Source of the DNA: CAYXZQ01 sp963717515
GTDB taxonomy: Archaea > Nanobdellota > Nanobdellia > Woesearchaeales > DSVV01
Reading direction: 5' to 3'
Length of the DNA stretch: 64,000 nt
Assembly: GCA_963717515.1 (NCBI GenBank)
Contig: OY970338.1
Location: 62,001 to 126,000, forward strand
Position numbers and translations under genes: made by a program
The notes under the pieces: model-generated
The model's input: only the letters and a program-made list of their open reading frames with translations
The model's database searches: none
What the model was told of the DNA's origin: nothing
In this document: positions 1 to 7,536 of the stretch, piece after piece
How positions within the stretch are numbered: position 1 is the first letter of the stretch
Layout of the letters: each line of letters begins with the position of its first letter

Positions 1-2
1 TG

Positions 3-239
3 GAATTTGCAGTGAACCTGGCAGGATTCGTGAAGCCCGGCGGGAAATTCCAGCTCATGGCATTCAGCGACAGGAACGGATTTGAGAAATCGCTTGAAAA
101 GGAAGACATAAAAAAGATATTCTCGCCATATTTTGATGTGGAAGAAATCGATGAAGAGCTCCATATAGAACCGGACGGCAGCAGGATATACATGCATGTC
201 GCTCTCATGACCCGGCGCAGGGATCATGTTGCTGCATGA
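3..239 (+). CDS. Class I SAM methyltransferase, C-terminal fragment
   Basis: The reading frame is already open at the window edge and stops at 237-239, so only the last 78 residues of a longer protein are visible. The fragment contains 'VKPGGKFQLMAFSD', which looks like the post-motif III strand and loop of class I S-adenosylmethionine methyltransferases ('kPGG.l...fs'). It ends in a short strand and basic tail. The SAM-binding motif I must lie upstream of the window, so substrate and completeness cannot be judged. It converges with the minus-strand UPF0182 gene 33 nt downstream. The family assignment is inferred from one motif. Confidence 0.55.
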   Translation, partial: EFAVNLAGFVKPGGKFQLMAFSDRNGFEKSLEKEDIKKIFSPYFDVEEIDEELHIEPDGSRIYMHVALMTRRRDHVAA

Positions 240-272
240 TGCCCATCGGAATAGGAATGAGGCTATCTGATT

Positions 273-3008
273 TTAACCGGTGCTGTTCTTGTTCCTGCTT
301 ATCTCTGTGAGGACCTGGCCGAGCTTATCAAGATTGTCGCCGATGCCTGCCCAGTCTCCGTTTCTCATCGACTCCAACACCTGCTGGTATAGGGTGTTTG
401 CATCATCTATCAGGGCTGAGCTTGTAAGGTTCTGCCCTGTGCCATGGGGCTGCGAAGGAACTGCCTTGCCGAAAAGGTCCTGAAGAGCCAGGCCAAGGTT
501 GACCTCCATGAACACCCTGTCACCATCAGATACTATCACTCTTTTAAGTTCGGGAAGCTGGCCCTGGACTGACTGCAGATACAAGGGTTCGATATATAGC
601 AGGCTGTTCTCGATAGGGATCACCAGGAGGTTTCCTCTTGTAACGCTCGATCCCTGCTGACCCCAGAGGGTTAACTGCTGTGAGATCACGGAATCCTGAT
701 CGATCTTGGCCTCTATCTGGGAAGGGCCATAAACCAGCTTGTCCTTCGGGAACTTGTAGAGAAGCAACTTCCCGTATTCCTGGCGGTCGCTTCTTGCGGC
801 GAACCAAGAGACCATATTATCCTTGCTTATCGGCGTAAAGGATGACATGAGCACGAACTCGCCCTGCGTCTCTCCGGGGAGCTTTATGATTATATAGTAT
901 GGCTCTACAGGGACCTGCTGGCCCACACCGTAAATCTCATTTGGTATCTGCCAGGCATCTTCCTTGTTGTAGAACACATTAGGGTCTTCCATGTGGTATG
1001 TGCTGTATATGGAAGACTGTATCCTGAACAGGTCTTCGGGATATCTGATATGTTTCTTGAGATCTTCTGGCATCTCATCAAAGCTCTTGAATGCCCCGCT
1101 GAATATGTTGGAGTAAGTCTGGATTATGGGGTCGTTCTTGTCAGCGATGTAGTACGTCACCTTTCCGCTGTATGCGTCAACCACGACCTTGACAGAGTTC
1201 CTTATGTAGTTGAAATTACCACTCTTCGCCGAATAAGGGAAATTCCCTGTCATCGTGTAAGCATCCTGGATCCAGTAGAGCTTTCCCTGGCTGATGACGA
1301 TGTACGGGTCCTTGTCAAGGTTCAGGTAGGGCATGATTGTGTGGATCCTGTTCTGGATGTTCCTGATGAACATTATCCTGCTCTGAGATGTGATGTCTGA
1401 TGACAGTAGTATCTTGATATCCCTGAATCTAAGCGCCATGAGGACCTTCTTTGCAAACGTGTCCAGGAGGACCCCTCCTGTCCCGGCATAACTGACGTAT
1501 TCGTTCGTGTTTCCCTTGGGGTAGTCGAACTCAGGCGTCTTGGTATTCACGATGACGAAATTGTTGTCTTTCTCCCCGTAATATATGGCCGGCTGGCTGA
1601 TCCTGATATCCTGGTCTTCAGTTGTATAGACCGGAGGGACATCCTTGATTATGTAGTTGGGCAGGCCCTGGTCAGTCACATTGTTGACAGGGCTCATGAC
1701 AACCCCGTATCCATGCGTGTATATCTCATGCAGGTTGACCCAAGTCTGGGCATCAGTCGTTATCTGGCTCTGGTCAAGCTCCCTTGGCGCTATCATGACC
1801 TGCGTCTCTTTTCCGCTAAGATTATACCTGTCGATGTCGATCCCTGACAGGTCGTAATACAGCCTTATCTCCTGGGTCTGCTTGTATGTCGTCGTCAGGG
1901 GCCTGTAGTCGAGGATCCGGATATTGTCTATCGTCACCCTGTCCTTGTCTATCACATTGATCGTCAGGTTCTGGTCAGCAGAGAAATTTTTCTCTACAAC
2001 ATCGGACAGCTTGTAGGCAATCTTGGTGAAATTGATGTTGTTCTGTATATACGGCTTCTCAAGGTTGAACTCATTTGGTGAAACCCTGAAATTCTGGACA
2101 AGCGCCGGCACCACAGACTGGCCGATAAAAGCGATGATGAAATATGCCAGTATGGTATAGACTAGCAGATTCCTTTTCATGGGGGACTTGCCTGACAGCA
2201 CTATCCAGAAGAATGTGAATACCGCAAGACCCAGCGCAAACACGATCAGTATCTGCATCACAGGAAGGAAGACAGAGACGTCAGTGTAGCCGGCGCCGAC
2301 CACAATCCCGCTCTCTGAATACATTATCGAGAACCTGGCCAGGTAGTTCTTCGCAGCAAGCAGTATGAAGAATGCCGATACCAGGACAGAGATGTGGACA
2401 AGGGCAGATTTCTTAATCTTCTTTAGCTCCTGCATGAGATTCACAGAATATTGGGGAACCTGGCCGACCGACTGCCTGGGCTGAGGCGCCCTGAAAAAAT
2501 TCCCTATCAATGCCTGGAAATAGTCGAGGACGATGAGGATTGTCGTGATTATGATTGTCGTGAAGGCGAAATTCCATATGATGAGATAGAACGGGAGCGA
2601 AAACACATAGAAGGATACGTCCTTGAAGAATATGGGGTCGTTCAGGTTGAATGGGACCTGACGGAAGAATCCGAGTATGGTGAGCCACCTGCCTGAATAG
2701 GCCACTCCGAAGAAGAATGAAATGAACAATGCTATGATGAGCTTTGTCTTGAACTTCACGATATTCTTGAGATTTCCCCTAAGCTTTGAAGATACCCAGA
2801 GGTTGATGAGCAGGAATGTGAAGAATATGAGGGCCGATACCAGGAATATCAGCACATTCGCCTCCAAAGTTATGATGAATATATTCTTGAACCCAAGGTT
2901 GTCGAACCATAGATAGTCAGTGAGAAGCGTCGCTATCCTGAAGATGAACAGTATCAGGAGCAGTGCAATCACAATCAATGTGAACTGGATGTTCTGTCTC
3001 TTCGCCAC
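273..3008 (-). CDS. UPF0182 family large membrane protein
   Basis: A 911-residue protein of the UPF0182 (COG1615) family, whose function is unknown. The N-terminal third has about seven hydrophobic segments (near residues 8-28, 44-70, 89-115, 130-165, 205-225, 250-275 and 285-310). The 'YLWFDNLGF' motif after the first segment is typical of the family. A long hydrophilic domain follows, probably outside the membrane, ending in a polar tail. Length matches the usual 850-1000 residues. The start codon is GTG (3006-3008, reading MAKRQ). An A/T-rich TATA-like box at about 3033-3042 on the minus strand puts the transcript start next to it, so the mRNA is probably leaderless. The gene stands alone and diverges from the tRNA-Thr locus. 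Confidence 0.88.
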   Translation of the reverse strand: MAKRQNIQFTLIVIALLLILFIFRIATLLTDYLWFDNLGFKNIFIITLEANVLIFLVSALIFFTFLLINLWVSSKLRGNLKNIVKFKTKLIIALFISFFFGVAYSGRWLTILGFFRQVPFNLNDPIFFKDVSFYVFSLPFYLIIWNFAFTTIIITTILIVLDYFQALIGNFFRAPQPRQSVGQVPQYSVNLMQELKKIKKSALVHISVLVSAFFILLAAKNYLARFSIMYSESGIVVGAGYTDVSVFLPVMQILIVFALGLAVFTFFWIVLSGKSPMKRNLLVYTILAYFIIAFIGQSVVPALVQNFRVSPNEFNLEKPYIQNNINFTKIAYKLSDVVEKNFSADQNLTINVIDKDRVTIDNIRILDYRPLTTTYKQTQEIRLYYDLSGIDIDRYNLSGKETQVMIAPRELDQSQITTDAQTWVNLHEIYTHGYGVVMSPVNNVTDQGLPNYIIKDVPPVYTTEDQDIRISQPAIYYGEKDNNFVIVNTKTPEFDYPKGNTNEYVSYAGTGGVLLDTFAKKVLMALRFRDIKILLSSDITSQSRIMFIRNIQNRIHTIMPYLNLDKDPYIVISQGKLYWIQDAYTMTGNFPYSAKSGNFNYIRNSVKVVVDAYSGKVTYYIADKNDPIIQTYSNIFSGAFKSFDEMPEDLKKHIRYPEDLFRIQSSIYSTYHMEDPNVFYNKEDAWQIPNEIYGVGQQVPVEPYYIIIKLPGETQGEFVLMSSFTPISKDNMVSWFAARSDRQEYGKLLLYKFPKDKLVYGPSQIEAKIDQDSVISQQLTLWGQQGSSVTRGNLLVIPIENSLLYIEPLYLQSVQGQLPELKRVIVSDGDRVFMEVNLGLALQDLFGKAVPSQPHGTGQNLTSSALIDDANTLYQQVLESMRNGDWAGIGDNLDKLGQVLTEISRNKNSTG

Positions 3009-3181
3009 CGGAATTATGGGAGTGGGGTTGAGTTTTTAAAGGTTTGGTATGAAATTTTTATAGATCAAATATTTATACTACTTACATATGACGAATAAAT
3101 GAAAGAATTTAATATGTTTGAAATAATATTTGGGATGCATGGACCAATCAATTAACGCTTTCTTTAAAAAAATCTGCAAAA

Positions 3182-3191
3182 CTTTTATAAA
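3182..3191 (+). promoter_or_regulatory. TATA box of tRNA-Thr
   Basis: 'cttttataaat' lies about 38 nt upstream of the tRNA 5' end, a normal position for an archaeal tRNA promoter with a short leader. Confidence 0.5.
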
Positions 3192-3225
3192 TCTCGTATA
3201 AATTCAAAGCGAATGTATCCATTCC

Positions 3226-3340
3226 GCCCCCGTGGCTTAGAGGTATAGCGCGCGCTTGGTAAGTTTTTCGGTCGTCAAATACAGACTCCCCAAAACTACT
3301 GGAAAGCGCGAGGTCCCGAGTTCAATTCTCGGCGGGGGCT
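3226..3340 (+). tRNA. tRNA-Thr (GGT anticodon) with intron
   Basis: Exon 1 is 3226-3261 and exon 2 is 3305-3340; a 43-nt intron (3262-3304) sits at the canonical 37/38 position. The acceptor stem GCCCCCG/CGGGGGC and T-arm CCGAG-TTCAATT-CTCGG are perfect, and the anticodon stem is CGCGC/GCGCG. The anticodon GGT is at 3258-3260, decoding ACC (and ACU). Inside the intron AGTTTT pairs with AAAACT, and a relaxed bulge-helix-bulge can form with a three-A bulge (3303-3305) at the 3' splice site. CCA is not fully encoded. The last 16 bases (3325-3340) recur at 4689-4704 and, with one change, at 5653-5668. Confidence 0.93.
3325..3340 (+). repeat. tRNA-Thr 3' end, parental copy of att-like repeat
   Basis: This is the 16-base T-arm and acceptor 3' half of tRNA-Thr. 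An identical copy ends at 4704 and a 15/16 copy ends at 5668. In archaeal tRNA-targeted integration the intact tRNA carries attL, and the duplicated 3' end marks the distal boundary of the inserted DNA. Confidence 0.7.
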
Positions 3341-3395
3341 CCTTATTTTTCACAAAAAGTTTAATATTTCTAAACATTTAGTGAATTATAGTAAG

Positions 3396-3418
3396 ATTTA
3401 TATAGTAGAAAGACTACT
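3396..3418 (+). promoter_or_regulatory. Promoter and inverted repeat of the Fic gene
   Basis: A TATA-like 'atttatata' at 3396-3404 lies about 27 nt upstream of the ATG at 3427, implying a leaderless mRNA. Between TATA box and start is a perfect inverted repeat, AGTAG-N5-CTACT (3404-3418), where a repressor would block transcription. The winged helix at the N-terminus of the encoded Fic protein is the obvious candidate ligand; that link is inference. Confidence 0.45.
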
Positions 3419-3426
3419 CTACCATT

Positions 3427-4659
3427 ATGGTAACAAGATATGATGTCTTTTATGTGATTGCAAGCAAAGGTGAGATAAAGGTATCAGAGATAGTCGACGA
3501 GCTGAATAAACCGAAGGAAGAATACCAGAATATCTACAATAATGTTTCAAGGCTTGAGAGATCCGGATTAATTGAAAAGAAGGAAAAAGTAAAAGTCATG
3601 CATACAGACAAATCTGTCCAATTATTCAATCTTATCTCATTCTGTCTGGGCAACAGGATAAATTACAACCTGTTGTTCAAGCCAAGGATGCTTAGATTCA
3701 TACAGAAAGCCGCGGGAAAGGAATTCTTCACAAGGAAAGACTTCAATATCCATGGACAGACATTCAAGTTGTATGTGGATGCACTGTCCAGCTATGGGTT
3801 TCTTCTTATCCTATCAAGAAAACCGATGAAATGCAAGGTATTGAGGCACCATTTCCTTAGTGAGGTTTTGAAGCATTTTGGATTAAAGTTGACTTTTTAT
3901 AAGAACAGCGAGTACAAATTCACCCAAGACATCAAGAAAGAGCTAAGAATCAATAAAATAAATCAAAGAATCCATAAAACTGCCATAGGTGAGATAGAAA
4001 GAGCAAAAGAAGTGAATTTCATATATGCCTCACTCAATCTGGAGGGCAATCCGATAACCCTTCCTGAAACCCAGAAACTAATTGAGGAAGCCATTGTACC
4101 TGAAAAACATAAGATTGAACATATTGAGGCGATAACAAATTATAAAAAAGCGGTGGATTATATGATTGCTAATACAGGAAAAAAAGTAAAAATCAGCAAG
4201 AATCTTTTCCTTGAATATCATAGGATTGCCATGAGTCAGATAAAAGAGGCTGGAATCATAAGAAAAAGGAATGTGAAAATCAAGAACAATCCTCATTTCA
4301 TAACATCTGACTGGAAGGAGATACCTATAAAGCTGGACCTTTTGAAAAGGAGATATCAGGAATTTGAATCGAAAAAAACCAAGGATATTGAGGAGATAAT
4401 CTCATTTGCCTCATATTTCCATAATGAATTCCAGAGGATCCATCCTTTTATCGATGGGAACAGCAGAATATCCAGATTATTGATGTGGCATATCATCAGG
4501 TCATATGATATACCAGTCCTGGATCTGCCTCTGGGGTACTTTGATGAATATCTTGACCTTACAAAAAATTCAAAAAAAAGAGATGATAAGGCTTTCAAGC
4601 GATTGGTTGAAGAGATAGTTTTCATAAACCTAAGAAATCTTAATAATTCGTTAGGATAA
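3427..4659 (+). CDS. Fic/DOC family protein with N-terminal winged helix
   Basis: A 410-residue protein, probably an AMPylase or related nucleotidyl transferase. Residues 1-60 form a winged-helix DNA-binding domain ('NNVSRLERSGLIEKK'). The Fic core carries HPFIDGNSRISR at 339-350, close to the canonical HPFxDGNGR, with catalytic His339. The second Gly of the NGR triad is Ser (NSR), which may alter nucleotide binding. An N-terminal inhibitory-type motif (S/T)xxxE(G/N) is present as S202-LNL-E206-G207, so the enzyme is probably self-inhibited (class II). The gene looks more A/T-rich than its neighbours, sits directly 3' of tRNA-Thr, and is closed by a duplicated tRNA 3' end at 4689-4704, suggesting recent acquisition. 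No antitoxin gene is adjacent. Confidence 0.88.
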   Translation: MVTRYDVFYVIASKGEIKVSEIVDELNKPKEEYQNIYNNVSRLERSGLIEKKEKVKVMHTDKSVQLFNLISFCLGNRINYNLLFKPRMLRFIQKAAGKEFFTRKDFNIHGQTFKLYVDALSSYGFLLILSRKPMKCKVLRHHFLSEVLKHFGLKLTFYKNSEYKFTQDIKKELRINKINQRIHKTAIGEIERAKEVNFIYASLNLEGNPITLPETQKLIEEAIVPEKHKIEHIEAITNYKKAVDYMIANTGKKVKISKNLFLEYHRIAMSQIKEAGIIRKRNVKIKNNPHFITSDWKEIPIKLDLLKRRYQEFESKKTKDIEEIISFASYFHNEFQRIHPFIDGNSRISRLLMWHIIRSYDIPVLDLPLGYFDEYLDLTKNSKKRDDKAFKRLVEEIVFINLRNLNNSLG

Positions 4660-4688
4660 TTCCCTTCCAAATGGAACCAATCAGCTGC

Positions 4689-4704
4689 ATTCTCGGCGGG
4701 GGCT
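4689..4704 (+). repeat. Duplicated tRNA-Thr 3' end (att-like), first copy
   Basis: 'attctcggcgggggct' is identical over 16 bases to tRNA-Thr 3325-3340. It has no upstream tRNA body, so it is not a tRNA gene. The 20 bases to its left (from about 4669) closely match those left of the next copy at 5653 (30 of 36 identical over repeat plus flank). Two inserts thus share the same inner end as well as the same target. Confidence 0.75.
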
Positions 4705-4724
4705 TTCATAATTTTCTTCGGAAA

Positions 4725-4860
4725 TTATTTCCTGCGCACACTCGACAGGAGCTTGAATTTTTCAGTCCAGGAACAGGTCTCCAACGAGATGATCTTCAGC
4801 CGGGCTGCCTTATCATCAAATAAAGATATAGGTGTTTTATAACAATAAATATTATATATC
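4725..4860 (-). pseudogene. Possible gene remnant on the minus strand
   Basis: On the minus strand a frame stays open for about 40 codons and ends at TAA 4725-4727, with the reading '...FDDKAARLKIISLETC..' and a basic C-terminus 'LLSSVRRK'. It has no good start and overlaps the promoter of the downstream methyltransferase. It could be the end of a gene carried into the locus by an insertion, or a chance open frame. I do not recognise the sequence. Confidence 0.2.
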
Positions 4861-4881
4861 ATCTGTTCCAGAAAATCAAAC

Positions 4882-5622
4882 ATGGACGGGAAGCAGTGGG
4901 ATGAATATGCGCAGGATTATCATGATTACATCATCTCGCCATTGGGTGAGGATGTGAAAAATCCGCTGTTTTCTGAGCTTGAAAAGCTTGATTCACAGAA
5001 TGTTGTAGCTGACCTGGGGACAGGAAGAGGCGATCTGCTTCCTCTATTGTCAAAGAAATTCACAGAAGTTTATGCGATAGATTTCTCCCAGAACATGCTC
5101 ATGAAGGCAAGAAAGAGATCTGCACCAAATGTAAAGCTGATCAAAAAAGACATGCAAAGACTGACTGAACTTGATATCAATTTTGATCTTGCAATCTCTG
5201 TCAACTCGATCCTTCATCCAAGCCCGAAAGTTGTCGACAGTATGCTGCAGGAGATATTTGAAAGTCTGAATCCAGGCGGAAGGCTCAAGGCAGTTTTCCC
5301 TTCGATGGAATCTGTCCTGTATTATTTCCAGCTGGTCTACGAACGCGAGTTTGAGAGATACAATGATGAGAAGAAGGCATTGGCCATGACTAGAAAGAAG
5401 GCCGCAAGGAAGTGCTACAACATCATTACATGCACCTACGATGATGGGGAAATGCAGAAATTATTCTATAATTTTGAGCTTAGGATGAGGCTGAAAAAAG
5501 CCGGATTCAAGGAGATCAGATTCAAGAAGGTGTATTATCCCTGGGGCGATGCGATAGGTGATTTTGAAGATTTCCATGGCAAGCCCAGGATGTGGGACTG
5601 GTATGTCTCGGCACGGAAATGA
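4882..5622 (+). CDS. Class I SAM-dependent methyltransferase (tRNA-linked cassette)
   Basis: A 246-residue methyltransferase. Motif I 'VVADLGTGRGDLLP' is near residues 38-51, the acidic end of strand 2 is in 'YAIDFS', and a motif III-like 'LNPGGRLKAVFP' follows. The 'WDEYAQDY' opening is typical of ubiE/SmtA-like enzymes acting on small molecules; the substrate cannot be told. A TATA-like 'attatatat' at about 4850-4858 lies about 27 nt before the ATG, so the mRNA is probably leaderless. The gene is the only complete one between the two duplicated tRNA-Thr ends (4704 and 5668), so it looks like a second single-gene insert next to the Fic gene. Confidence 0.82.
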   Translation: MDGKQWDEYAQDYHDYIISPLGEDVKNPLFSELEKLDSQNVVADLGTGRGDLLPLLSKKFTEVYAIDFSQNMLMKARKRSAPNVKLIKKDMQRLTELDINFDLAISVNSILHPSPKVVDSMLQEIFESLNPGGRLKAVFPSMESVLYYFQLVYEREFERYNDEKKALAMTRKKAARKCYNIITCTYDDGEMQKLFYNFELRMRLKKAGFKEIRFKKVYYPWGDAIGDFEDFHGKPRMWDWYVSARK

Positions 5623-5652
5623 ATCCTCCCAGAAATGAGACCAATCGGTAGC

Positions 5653-5668
5653 ATTCTCGGCAGGGGCT
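5653..5668 (+). repeat. Duplicated tRNA-Thr 3' end (att-like), second copy
   Basis: 'attctcggcaggggct' matches the tRNA-Thr 3' end at 15 of 16 bases and the copy at 4689-4704 likewise. The left flank, 'accaatcggtagc', parallels 'accaatcagctgc' at the first copy. It bounds the methyltransferase gene on its right. Confidence 0.72.
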
Positions 5669-5736
5669 ATTACAGATTTCTTTGACAGAAATATTGATTT
5701 AGAAGTTATGCAATTCAAGAGACAGACCTATTATGA

Positions 5737-6138
5737 CTAATCTTTTTTCTTTCCGCCTTTCATCAAAGCAGATGCCTTCTGCTCAAAATCCAATATCTCC
5801 TCCATCGAGTCGACATTGACTTCAAAGACCAGCTTTTTTAGCTTTCTATTGATTGTCATGCCATCCTGGAGATGTTCGGGAATATTTCCGATAATGCTTT
5901 CAAAACTCTTATCATCAAGGACTAGAAATAGCATCTTGCCGCGTAGGAAAGTCACCTGCACCCCAATGTCCTCTATATCCCTGAAATTGATGTTAGCATA
6001 GACAATATCCCTGAGCTTGTCTTTATTGAGCACCAACTTGCTGTCAGAATGGAATATGACAATCCCGTCCTTGACAAGGGAAATAATGCCCCTGTTCGCC
6101 CTGCCATGCGTCCAGTACAGGGTCTTGTGTTCTTCCAT
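5737..6138 (-). CDS. Conserved hypothetical protein, 133 aa
   Basis: I do not recognise this protein. It is soluble, with alternating strands in the first 90 residues ('GIISLVKDGIVIFH', 'VQVTFLRGKMLFLVLDD') and a helical, Lys-rich end. A frame extension begins at 6159, but a TATA-like 'atttaaatata' lies at about 6160-6170 on the minus strand. That places the transcript start near 6139, so ATG 6138 (MEEHKTLYW) is the likely leaderless start. It lies between the two tRNA loci, just right of the second att-like copy, and points away from tRNA-Val. Function unknown. Confidence 0.65.
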   Translation of the reverse strand: MEEHKTLYWTHGRANRGIISLVKDGIVIFHSDSKLVLNKDKLRDIVYANINFRDIEDIGVQVTFLRGKMLFLVLDDKSFESIIGNIPEHLQDGMTINRKLKKLVFEVNVDSMEEILDFEQKASALMKGGKKKD

Positions 6139-6229
6139 CCGATTCCTAAGCACCATCATATATTTAAATTTTGTGTTGTCTTGAATCCATAATCTTTATA
6201 TACAAGATGAATTTTTTCTGGAAGCATCA

Positions 6230-6347
6230 GGGCCCGTAGTCTAGCGGCTATGACGTTGCCTCGACAAGACATGCGTTTCAGGGGTTTGCCCTGCTGGCGC
6301 GGTTTTCGGTATGGCGAAGGTCGCCGGTTCGATTCCGGTCGGGCCCA
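6230..6347 (+). tRNA. tRNA-Val (GAC anticodon) with intron
   Basis: Exon 1 is 6230-6266, exon 2 is 6312-6347, and a 45-nt intron (6267-6311) lies at 37/38. The acceptor GGGCCCG/CGGGCCC, T-arm GCCGG-TTCGATT-CCGGT and anticodon stem TTGCC/GGCGA all pair, with wobbles. A good bulge-helix-bulge forms: 3' bulge TAT, four-base central helix TCGA against TCGG, 5' bulge CAA. The intron holds a perfect CAGGG-N5-CCCTG hairpin. Position 33 reads C instead of the almost invariant U. A TATA box lies near 6194-6201. The 3' end (6331-6348) is echoed at 6454-6471. Confidence 0.92.
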
Positions 6348-6364
6348 TTTTATCTCATGTTATT

Positions 6365-6409
6365 ATTCGTTCGGGCTGAGCAGAGCGAATGTCCAACTTG
6401 CATGCAAGT
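6365..6409. repeat. Inverted repeats in the gap after tRNA-Val
   Basis: ATTCGTTC (6365-6372) can pair with GAGCGAAT (6383-6390) around a 10-nt loop, with one G-U. ACTTGCATGCAAGT (6396-6409) is a perfect 14-bp palindrome. No coding frame is convincing in 6348-6471. The structures could be sites for a recombinase or regulator, or an RNA hairpin. Confidence 0.4.
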
Positions 6410-6453
6410 AAGTTTAATTTGCAGGCCGAATTTTGGGTGCAACCCTTTCCTGG

Positions 6454-6471
6454 GATTCATGTCGGGCCTAT
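6454..6471 (+). repeat. Degenerate copy of tRNA-Val 3' end
   Basis: 'gattcatgtcgggcctat' matches the tRNA-Val 3' end plus one flanking base (6331-6348) at 15 of 18 positions. It lacks a tRNA body, so it resembles an old attachment-site duplication bounding a gene-free 106-bp stretch. Confidence 0.5.
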
Positions 6472-6519
6472 TACAACATTCTTATTGCACTGTTTTATGG
6501 TCTTAAAAAAACCAAAAAG

Positions 6520-6529
6520 TTTATATATT
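6520..6529 (+). promoter_or_regulatory. TATA box of the archaellin gene
   Basis: 'tttatatatt' preceded by the purine-rich 'accaaaaag' is a strong archaeal TATA/BRE match. It predicts transcription from about 6550 and a leader of roughly 45 nt containing the ribosome site at 6581-6590. Confidence 0.5.
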
Positions 6530-6596
6530 ACCGTCATTATAGAAAACAGGTGGGTAATCAAACTTATTGATTGATTTAAGTGAGGTGGGGTTAACA

Positions 6597-7514
6597 ATGA
6601 AAAAAGCAGAAATGGGTGTAGGCACCCTGATTATATTCATCGCGTTGCTGCTTGTCGCAGCAGTGGCAGCGGGAGTCCTTCTTCAGACTGCCGGATCATT
6701 ACAAGAAAAGAGTCTTGCCACAGGACAGCAGGCAAGGTCCCAGATTTCGACAAATGCAGAGACAGTCGAAGTGTCGGCAACAGATGGAAGGGACGGTCAG
6801 CTCAATGACTTCAACCAGCTGATGAAGCTTTCACCTGGATCAGATGATATCAAGCTTGACCAGGTCATCTTCACATTCAACACCAAAGATGAGACTTCGA
6901 CCCTGAAATACAGAGGAACAAGCGGAATATGCAGGAACAACAAGACTGTAGGATATCATACAAGGAAGGCCGAGGTTGTCAGCTCGGACATAAATGACAG
7001 CATATGGTATAATTTTGACGAAGATATAGATTATGACGGCATCTATACAGACAGGGTCAAGGTAGCTGCTGACGGTGCAGCACTTGAGTTCGACCTCTCA
7101 TCCATGGCAACGAATTACAACTATTCGATAACAAGCATCGCTGATGCAGATGCAGGGATTGCATTTTCAATCCCTGAAGAGACCATTAACCCTAGTAACA
7201 GGACTTTCGGAAAGATATCTATCAACGGCACTACGAACACCAACCTGACAATGCTTGCTGATATGATAACAGTCTATCCATATCTGGAAGGAGAAGGATT
7301 TTACACAGTTGAATACCTTCAGGAAGGGACTAATTTTGTTGCAGGGAATCTCCAGAAAGGAGACCTCATCAAGCTTTGTTATGAAGCTCCGCAGGGAATC
7401 GGCGAGGATGTCGAGGTCAGGCTGAATTTCATCCCAAAGATTGGGACAGCGACACTTACTGAGTTTGTCACACCTGATGTGATCAGCACAGAAAGGACGT
7501 ATCTTTATCCATGA
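6597..7514 (+). CDS. Archaellin (archaeal flagellin) with class III signal peptide
   Basis: A 305-residue filament subunit. The N-terminus 'MKKAEMGVGTLIIFIALLLV' is a classic class III signal peptide: two lysines, a short leader cut next to Gly, then a hydrophobic helix that polymerises in the filament core. Prepilin peptidase should cut after residue 6. The remainder is a polar beta-rich outer domain. The ATG at 6597 is chosen because 'gaggtgggg' (6582-6590) precedes it and the signal peptide begins exactly there. No archaellum motor or assembly gene is visible in the window, so a pilin-like role remains possible. Confidence 0.87.
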   Translation: MKKAEMGVGTLIIFIALLLVAAVAAGVLLQTAGSLQEKSLATGQQARSQISTNAETVEVSATDGRDGQLNDFNQLMKLSPGSDDIKLDQVIFTFNTKDETSTLKYRGTSGICRNNKTVGYHTRKAEVVSSDINDSIWYNFDEDIDYDGIYTDRVKVAADGAALEFDLSSMATNYNYSITSIADADAGIAFSIPEETINPSNRTFGKISINGTTNTNLTMLADMITVYPYLEGEGFYTVEYLQEGTNFVAGNLQKGDLIKLCYEAPQGIGEDVEVRLNFIPKIGTATLTEFVTPDVISTERTYLYP

Positions 7515-7536
7515 TATTAAAAGGAGGTGCTTTAAA

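Noticed and set aside
3427..4659. Fic as half of a toxin-antitoxin pair
   Set aside because: No small antitoxin frame is adjacent on either side, and the protein has its own inhibitory-type motif.
4669..4704. A second tRNA-Thr gene
   Set aside because: Only the T-arm 3' strand and acceptor end match; the D-arm, anticodon arm and T-stem 5' strand are missing, so it is a partial duplication.
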